DNA of 9,467 nucleotides from Clostridiales bacterium (GTDB lineage Bacteria; Bacillota; Clostridia; Christensenellales; Aristaeellaceae), in contig SFNY01000085.1 of assembly GCA_004554085.1 (NCBI GenBank), positions 1-9,467 of the forward strand. The letters run 5' to 3'. The number at the start of each line of letters is the position of its first letter. Position 1 is the first letter of the stretch. The notes under the pieces are model-generated. The model searched no databases. It was given only the letters and a program-made list of their open reading frames with translations, and had not been told where the DNA came from. Shown here in pieces: positions 5,316-9,467 of the stretch. The translations under genes and the position numbers were made by a program.

Positions 5316-5370
5316 TTGTGTTTGGTTCAAGCGGGCTGCCAAATGTCTGAATGTTATCTCATCCCGCCGT

Positions 5371-5432
5371 TCCCCCTGCCTCCCTTGTGTAAAGGGAGGT
5401 GGCACGGCGCAGCCGTGACGGAGGGATTGTGA
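5371..5432 (+). repeat. Compact double-hairpin intergenic repeat
   Basis: Two hairpins sit almost end to end: CCTCCCTT (5379-5386) with AAGGGAGG (5392-5399) around GTGTA, and CACGGC (5403-5408) with GCCGTG (5412-5417) around GCA, followed by ACGGAGGGATTG. From memory, a very similar layout (CTCCCTT...AAGGGAGGTGGC followed by a GC hairpin and GACGGAGGG) is scattered between genes in many gut Clostridia. No search was run here. It is non-autonomous, with no coding capacity. Confidence 0.6.
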
Positions 5433-5545
5433 CATCCAGCCCCGCAGGTCTGGAAGGGCGCAAGGCCCTCATCCCGCCGCACCATCTTCCCACCCGTGAA
5501 ATGCCCTCTTTTTCTGCGAAACCGCCGGGTTTAACGGTCTGTGCG

Positions 5546-5574
5546 TTGAATTTCATGCAGAAATCTTCTACAAT
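5546..5574 (+). promoter_or_regulatory. Sigma-A promoter of the ACT-PFL operon
   Basis: TTGAAT (5546-5551), a 17-base spacer, TACAAT (5569-5574). Transcription should start near 5581, leaving a leader of fewer than 20 bases before the ACT gene. Confidence 0.8.
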
Positions 5575-5598
5575 AGGCCGTAAGTGAGGTGTATAAAT

Positions 5599-5880
5599 AT
5601 GAATGAGATGAAGAAGGCGGTCGTCAGCGTGCTGGGCAACGATCAGCGCGGCATCATCGCCCGCGTGACGAAGATCCTCTACGAGCACGACGTAAACATC
5701 CTCGATATTTCCCAGACCATCGTCTCCGGCCTGTTCAGCATGATCATGGTCGTGGACATCTCCTCCGAGCACTGCAATTTCGACGGTGTGTCTCAGGAGC
5801 TTACGTCCCTGGGCGAGCGCCTGGGCCTGCAGATTCGCATCCAGAGAAACGAAATCTTTGATGCGATGCATCACATCTGA
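5599..5880 (+). CDS. ACT domain protein, UPF0237 family
   Basis: A 93-residue protein. The ATG at 5599 is chosen because GAGGTG (5586-5591) lies 7 bases upstream; the in-frame GTG at 5584 is part of that site. KKAVVSVLGNDQRGIIARVTKIL (5-27) is the first strand and ligand loop of an ACT domain, with the conserved GxDxxGI-like motif as GNDQRGI (13-19). The chain then shows NILDISQTIVSGLFSMIMVVDI, the central strands. ACT domains usually bind amino acids or similar ligands at dimer interfaces and regulate partner proteins. Single-domain UPF0237 proteins are typically encoded directly before a PFL/UPF0210 protein, as here, with 16 bases between. The ligand is unknown. The gene is intact and near the usual family length of about 90 residues. 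Confidence 0.9.
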   Translation: MNEMKKAVVSVLGNDQRGIIARVTKILYEHDVNILDISQTIVSGLFSMIMVVDISSEHCNFDGVSQELTSLGERLGLQIRIQRNEIFDAMHHI

Positions 5881-5896
5881 TGGAGGAGGCAGGATC

Positions 5897-7221
5897 GTGT
5901 TTAATACCCATGACATCATGGAGACCCTGAAGATGATCGACCACCAGAAGCTGGACGTGCGCACGATCACTATGGGCATCTCCCTGTTCAACTGCGTTAC
6001 CGACGATGAGAAGCTGCTGTGCAGCCGGGTCTACAACCGCATCGCTCGCCAGGCGGAGAACCTGGTGAAGGTGGGGCAGTCCATCGAGCGCGAGTTCGGC
6101 GTGCCCATCGTCAACAAGCGCATCTCCGTGACCCCGGCGGCGCTGATCTCCGGCGGCATCAAGCACCCGGAGAAGCTGGCGCTTGCTCTGGATTCCGCAG
6201 CCAAGGAGACCGGCGTGGACTTCATCGGCGGCTACTCCGCGCTGGTGCACAAGGCCATGACCGAGGCGGACGAGCGGCTGATTCGCTCCATCCCGGAGGC
6301 GCTGGCTACCACCGACGTGGTCTGCTCCTCCATCAACATCGGCTCCACCCGCGCGGGCATCAACATGGACGCGGTGGCGCTGATGGGCCAGATCGTGAAG
6401 CAGACCGCCGCGCGCACCGCCGATAAGGACGGCCTGGGCTGCGCCAAGCTGGTGGTGTTCTGCAACGCCGTGGAGGACAATCCCTTCATGGCGGGCGCGT
6501 TCCACGGCCCGGGCGAGGGCGACTGCGCGGTGAGCGTGGGCGTATCCGGCCCCGGCGTGGTGAAGGTTGCGCTGGAGAAGCCGAGACCATCAAGCTCACC
6601 GCCTTCCAGATCACCCGCGTGGGCCAGCTGGTGGCCATGGAGGCCAGTCGGAGGCTCAACGTGCCCTTCGGCATCGTGGATCTGTCCCTGGCGCCGACCC
6701 CGGCGGTGGGCGACAGCGTGGCGGCGATCCTGGAGGAGATGGGTCTGGAGTGCTGCGGCACCCACGGCACCACTGCGGCCCTGGCGATGCTCAACGACGC
6801 AGTCAAGAAGGGCGGCGTGATGGCCTCGTCCAATGTGGGCGGCCTCTCCGGCGCGTTCATTCCGGTCAGCGAGGACAGCGGCATGATCCACGCGGCGGAG
6901 GTCGGCGCGCTGAGCCTGGACAAGCTCGAGGCCATGACCTGCGTCTGCTCCGTGGGCCTGGACATGATCGCCATCCCCGGCGACACCAGCGCCGAAACCA
7001 TCTCCGCCATCATCGCGGACGAGGCGGCCATCGGCATGGTGAACAACAAGACCACTGCGGTGCGCGTGATTCCCGCGCCCGGCACCAAGCCCGGCGATAA
7101 CGTGGAGTTCGGCGGCCTGCTGGGCCACGCGCCGGTGATTCCGGTGCACGAGTTCGGCTCCGCAGAGTTCATTCAGCGCGGCGGCAGAATTCCCGCGCCG
7201 CTGCACAGCCTGCGAAATTAA
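5897..7221 (+). pseudogene. PFL/UPF0210 family protein gene, broken by a small deletion and frameshift
   Basis: The gene starts at GTG 5897, 7 bases after GGAGGAGG (5882-5889), giving FNTHDIMETLKMI as the family expects. Frame one is good through VSGPGVVKVALEK (lysine 228, codon 6578-6580), then becomes arginine/tryptophan-rich nonsense. The family sequence resumes in another frame from GCC at 6580: AETIKLTAFQITRVGQLV, GIVDLSLAPTPAVGDSVA, GLECCGTHGTTAALA, GGLSGAFIPVSEDSGMI, ending at 7221. Relatives, as recalled, carry roughly nine or ten residues between LEK and AET, so about 28 bases appear lost and the frame shifted. The two parts add up to 441 codons against about 450 in intact members. 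Both halves are otherwise well conserved, so this is either a very recent mutation or a sequencing/assembly error. The family has a glycyl-radical-enzyme (PFL)-like fold and works with the upstream ACT protein. Its reaction is not established. Confidence 0.88.
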
Positions 7222-7224
7222 ATG

Positions 7225-7252
7225 TTGCATTCCACTGAAAAACGGTTATAAT
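7225..7252 (+). promoter_or_regulatory. Sigma-A promoter of the DUF1858 gene
   Basis: TTGCAT (7225-7230), a 16-base spacer, TATAAT (7247-7252). It begins 3 bases after the PFL stop codon, so the small gene downstream can be expressed independently. Confidence 0.8.
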
Positions 7253-7283
7253 ATATTCAGAAACCGAATTGGAGGTAAGAATT

Positions 7284-7487
7284 ATGCAGATTACGAAGCA
7301 GACCACCATGGGCGAAATGCTCACCTACGATCGCGGCATCGCCATGGTGCTGATGCAGGCCGGCATGCATTGCATCGGCTGCCCGTCGTCCATCCATGAG
7401 TCCCTCGAGGAAGCCTGCATGGTGCACGGCATCGATTGCGACGAGGTTCTGGCCAACATCCAGAAGTATCTCGAGAGCAAGCAGTAA
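7284..7487 (+). CDS. DUF1858 domain protein, 67 residues
   Basis: A small cytoplasmic protein with GGAGGT (7271-7276) 7 bases before the ATG at 7284. The whole chain is one DUF1858 domain: ITKQTTMGEMLTYDRGIAMVLMQAGMHCIGCPSSIHESLEEACMVHGID. Conserved features are Cys30 and Cys33 in the HCIGCPSS turn, Cys45 and His49 in EACMVHGID. The domain is often found alone or beside hybrid-cluster and redox proteins in anaerobes. The cysteines could bind a metal or take part in thiol chemistry, but its function is unproven. It has its own promoter and terminator, so it is a single-gene unit. It is of normal length for stand-alone members. Confidence 0.9.
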   Translation: MQITKQTTMGEMLTYDRGIAMVLMQAGMHCIGCPSSIHESLEEACMVHGIDCDEVLANIQKYLESKQ

Positions 7488-7498
7488 TTTGATTGCGG

Positions 7499-7527
7499 AA
7501 GGGCGTGCCTTCGGGCGCGCCCTTTTT
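7499..7527 (+). terminator. Intrinsic terminator of the DUF1858 gene
   Basis: GGGCGTGCC (7501-7509) pairs with GGCGCGCCC (7514-7522) with one G-U pair, around a very stable TTCG loop, followed by TTTTT (7523-7527). AA at 7499-7500 can pair with the first two T residues. Confidence 0.9.
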
Positions 7528-7541
7528 GCGCCCGGTTTTTT
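7512..7541 (+). terminator. Second, overlapping terminator hairpin
   Basis: CGGGCGC (7512-7518) can also pair with GCGCCCG (7528-7534), leaving the first U-tract in a 9-base loop, followed by six T residues (7536-7541). It shares bases with the 7499-7527 hairpin, so only one can form at a time. It may catch transcripts that escape the first. Confidence 0.5.
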
Positions 7542-7566
7542 ACGATTTACAAAGGAGGAAGTGCGT

Positions 7567-7980
7567 ATGTGGCTGGTATTTGCGATTCTTTCGGCGGTGT
7601 TTGCGGCGCTCACGTCCATCCTGGCCAAGGTGGGCATCGCGGATGTGAATTCGACCCTTGCGACAGCGATCCGCACGGTGGTGGTGCTGGCGATGTCCTG
7701 GGGCATGGTGTTTCTGACGAAGGTGCAGGGCGGCATCTCGGAGATCAGCCGCCGCAGCTGGATCTTTCTGATCCTCTCGGGTCTGGCCACCGGCGCGTCC
7801 TGGCTGTTCTACTACCGCGCGCTGCAGCTGGGCGAGGTCAGCAAGGTTGCGCCCATTGACAAGATGAGCATCGTCATCACCCTGGTGCTGGCCTTCGTGT
7901 TCCTGCACGAGCAGTTCACAGTGAAGTCCCTGATCGGCGCGATACTGCTGACCGCGGGCACGCTGGTGATGGTGCTGTGA
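7567..7980 (+). CDS. Half-size EamA/DMT-family membrane protein
   Basis: A 137-residue membrane protein with AAAGGAGG (7551-7558) 8 bases before the ATG at 7567. About five membrane segments are visible: residues 2-21, 29-50, 64-84, 98-114 and 119-136. Motifs of the EamA fold are clear: an N-terminal WLVFAILSAVFAALTSILAKVG, WLFYYRALQLGEVSKVAPI, then FLHEQFT and a GAILLTAGTLVMVL end. Full drug/metabolite transporters carry two such repeats (about 300 residues). Single-repeat proteins of about 140 residues (COG2510-like) are a recognised group thought to work as dimers. Its substrate is unknown. No clear promoter lies between the DUF1858 terminators and this gene, so expression may depend on read-through or a weak promoter. 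The next gene faces the other way. Confidence 0.9.
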   Translation: MWLVFAILSAVFAALTSILAKVGIADVNSTLATAIRTVVVLAMSWGMVFLTKVQGGISEISRRSWIFLILSGLATGASWLFYYRALQLGEVSKVAPIDKMSIVITLVLAFVFLHEQFTVKSLIGAILLTAGTLVMVL

Positions 7981-8060
7981 GTGCGCGTCGGCTGCCGGTT
8001 GAGGGAAAACTGTACTGTGATCGAGCTGGAAAGGCTGCTGTAAATAGAATTTATCGTTGC

Positions 8061-8082
8061 GGCGGGGTGAGGTCACCCCGCC
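8061..8082 (+). terminator. GC-rich hairpin after the EamA gene
   Basis: GGCGGGGTG (8061-8069) and CACCCCGCC (8074-8082) form 9 perfect pairs around AGGT, followed by CTACGGTTTTAT, a delayed, modest T-tract. It lies 80 bases after the EamA stop. The 80 bases between show nothing notable. Confidence 0.55.
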
Positions 8083-8109
8083 CTACGGTTTTATATCCTC
8101 GTTTTCATG

Positions 8110-8149
8110 AAAAATGGGCCGGAGAATGATTCTCCGGCCCAACATTTTT
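8110..8149 (-). terminator. Bidirectional terminator between ileS and the EamA gene
   Basis: TGGGCCGGAGAA (8115-8126) and TTCTCCGGCCCA (8130-8141) form a perfect 12-pair stem around TGA. On the minus strand five T residues follow at once (AAAAA at 8110-8114), placing a strong terminator 6 bases after the ileS stop. On the plus strand ACA and then TTTTT (8145-8149) follow, so it may also stop transcription from the EamA side. Confidence 0.88.
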
Positions 8150-9467
8150 ACTTTTTCACGCTCAGCGCGGCCTTTTCGCCGTTGATGTTCCACTCCTTGG
8201 CGTAGGCCCCCTCGGGAGTGTCGCCGGCGGTGATGGCGGTGGCCAGCGTCGCGGCGGCGATCTCGGCGGCATTGCGCTCGATCACGCCTGCGAGGGTCTC
8301 GGTGGTGGCGTAGGTGATCTGGATGCGATCCACCACGTCGAAGCCGGCCTCCTTGCGCATGGTCTGCAGCTTGGAGATGACCTCGCGCACGAAGCCCTTC
8401 TCGATCAGCGCGGGGGTGAGGTTGGTATCGATGACTACGGTCATGCCGCCCTCGCTCTCGGCCACAAAGCCAGCCTTCTGGGCGGGGGAGATCAGGCAGT
8501 CATCCTTGGCAAGCTCGACTTCCGTGCCCTCGATGTCGAACTTCACGGTCTCACCGCGCTCAAAAGCGTCCACGAAGTCGTTGCCGTCCACGTCCTTCAG
8601 ATACGCGCCGATCTTGCCCAGCAGCTTTCCGTAGCGCGGGCCCAGCGTGCGCATCTGCGGCTTGATCTGGTAGGTGGTGAAGGCGCGCGCGTCGGAGATG
8701 AACTTGACCTCCTCCACGTTCAGCTCGCTCTTGATGAGCGCGGCGCAGTCCTCGGAAAGCTCGCTGCCCTTGATGTACAGCGTACCCAGCGCCTGGCGCA
8801 CCTTGATGTTGGCGGTGTTGCGGCACGCGCGGCCCAGCTGCACGGCCTGCATGACCTCGTCCATCTGCGCCTCCAGCTCGGGATTGATCCACTCGGCGTG
8901 GCAGGCGGGGAAGTCGGACAGGTGCACGGACTCCGGAGCGCCCGGAACGTTGCCCACCACCAGGTTCTGGTACATGGACTCGGTCATGAAGGGGATGAAC
9001 GGAGCGCAGACGCCGGTCAGCGTGGTCAGCACGGTGTAAAGCGTGTTGTAGGCGGCCAGCTTGTCGCTCGTCCACTCCTTGCCCCAGAAGCGGCTCTTGC
9101 TCAGGCGCACGTACCAGTTGGACAGCTCCTCCACGAAGCTCTGGATGGCGCGGGCGGGCTCGGTGATCTTGTACTCGGCCAGGCCCTCGTCCACCAGCTT
9201 GACCAGCGTGTTGAGCTTCGACAGCGCCCAGCGATCCATCAGGGTGTAATCCTCGTCCTTGCAGGTATGCACGGCGGGATCAAAGTTGTCGATGCTTGCG
9301 TACATGGTGAAGAACGCGTAGGTGTTCCACAGCGTGCCCATGAACTTGGACTGCATCTCGCTGACCAGCTCGCCGGAGAAGCGGGTGGGCAGCCACGGGG
9401 AGCCTGCGGCGTAGAAGTACCAGCGCACCGCGTCCGCGCCCTGCTTGTCCAGCACGTCCCACGGATC
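8148..9467 (-). CDS. ileS: Isoleucyl-tRNA synthetase, C-terminal 439 residues (5' end outside the window)
   Basis: The enzyme charges tRNA-Ile with isoleucine in the cytoplasm. The frame is open through the window edge, where it reads DPWDVLDKQGADAVRWYFYAAGSPW, the region just after the KMSKS catalytic loop. The HIGH motif, editing domain and KMSKS loop are off the end. The anticodon-binding domain follows: LMDRWALSKLNTLVKLVDEGL, then NWYVRLSKSRFWGKEW and FIPFMTESMYQNLV. The tail contains TNLTPALIEKGFVREVISKLQTMRKEAGFDVVDRIQI and lacks the C-terminal cysteine-pair zinc finger of E. coli-type IleRS. That pattern fits the eukaryote-like type (IleS2), known in many Clostridia and often less sensitive to mupirocin; this subtype call is an inference from the tail. 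The GTG at 9455 is an internal valine codon. A terminator follows the stop by 6 bases. Confidence 0.95.
   Translation of the reverse strand, partial: DPWDVLDKQGADAVRWYFYAAGSPWLPTRFSGELVSEMQSKFMGTLWNTYAFFTMYASIDNFDPAVHTCKDEDYTLMDRWALSKLNTLVKLVDEGLAEYKITEPARAIQSFVEELSNWYVRLSKSRFWGKEWTSDKLAAYNTLYTVLTTLTGVCAPFIPFMTESMYQNLVVGNVPGAPESVHLSDFPACHAEWINPELEAQMDEVMQAVQLGRACRNTANIKVRQALGTLYIKGSELSEDCAALIKSELNVEEVKFISDARAFTTYQIKPQMRTLGPRYGKLLGKIGAYLKDVDGNDFVDAFERGETVKFDIEGTEVELAKDDCLISPAQKAGFVAESEGGMTVVIDTNLTPALIEKGFVREVISKLQTMRKEAGFDVVDRIQITYATTETLAGVIERNAAEIAAATLATAITAGDTPEGAYAKEWNINGEKAALSVKK

Larger units (their letters stand above)
5163..5545. other. Non-coding stretch with palindromes, no gene seen
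   Basis: Between the cupin stop and the promoter at 5546 no credible gene is found. The stretch holds GCGGCG/CGCCGC (5163-5180), the long hairpin at 5207-5247, GAAATTCAGTCC/GGACTGAATTTC (5283-5315), the double-hairpin repeat at 5371-5432 and a small AGGGC/GCCCT hairpin (5455-5469). Bases 5470-5545 show nothing notable. Confidence 0.7.

Noticed and set aside
5399..5587. 62-codon open frame between the cupin and ACT genes
   Set aside because: It begins inside the palindromic repeat, has no ribosome binding site and overlaps the promoter at 5546-5574.
6578..6590. Programmed ribosomal frameshift in the PFL gene
   Set aside because: No slippery heptamer is seen, and a shift alone would not restore the roughly nine or ten missing residues; a deletion fits better.
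6031..7230. Long minus-strand open frames opposite the PFL gene
   Set aside because: They are His/Gly/Ala/Arg-rich shadows of the G/C-ending codons of the plus-strand gene, whose translation matches a known family.

Overview
The window looks like chromosomal DNA of a fairly GC-rich member of the Clostridia (Firmicutes). This is inferred from strong AGGAGG-type ribosome binding sites before nearly every gene, near-consensus sigma-A promoters, U-tailed intrinsic terminators, and the families present: an ACT protein followed by a PFL/UPF0210 protein, a DUF1858 protein and an IleRS that looks like the eukaryote-like type. No rRNA, tRNA, CRISPR array, transposase or phage gene was seen.

Layout. 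(1) Positions 1-1400 hold the 3' part of a SNF2-family helicase/ATPase whose base composition and codon use differ from everything downstream. (2) Positions 1476-5250 hold an ABC uptake system of the TrpXYZ-like family: a consensus promoter with a leader hairpin, a substrate-binding protein (1560-2555), an unusual 537-base stretch packed with hairpins (2556-3092), a permease (3093-4025), an ATPase overlapping it by 8 bases (4018-4809) and a small cupin (4833-5162), then a long hairpin that probably ends the operon. (3) Positions 5163-5598 are non-coding and hold palindromes, including a compact double-hairpin repeat, then a promoter. (4) Positions 5599-7221 hold the ACT protein gene and the PFL/UPF0210 gene. 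The second is broken by a small deletion with frameshift near 6580. (5) Positions 7225-7527 are a self-contained unit: promoter, 67-residue DUF1858 protein, terminator. (6) Positions 7567-7980 encode a half-size EamA/DMT-type membrane protein. (7) Positions 8148-9467 on the minus strand encode the C-terminal part of isoleucyl-tRNA synthetase, facing the plus-strand genes across two terminator-like hairpins.

How the genes work together. The binding protein, permease and ATPase should form one importer of a small molecule, with the cupin as a co-transcribed accessory protein. The substrate cannot be read from the sequence. The hairpin stretch between the binding-protein gene and the permease gene, which includes a strong terminator-like element just before the permease, probably makes the binding protein far more abundant than the membrane parts. 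This stretch is the most unusual part of the window. It has alternating inner stems in different outer stems, a 12-base inverted repeat offering a competing fold, duplicated hairpins near its edges and its own candidate promoter. It could be a cluster of palindromic repeats, a structured leader or a small RNA.
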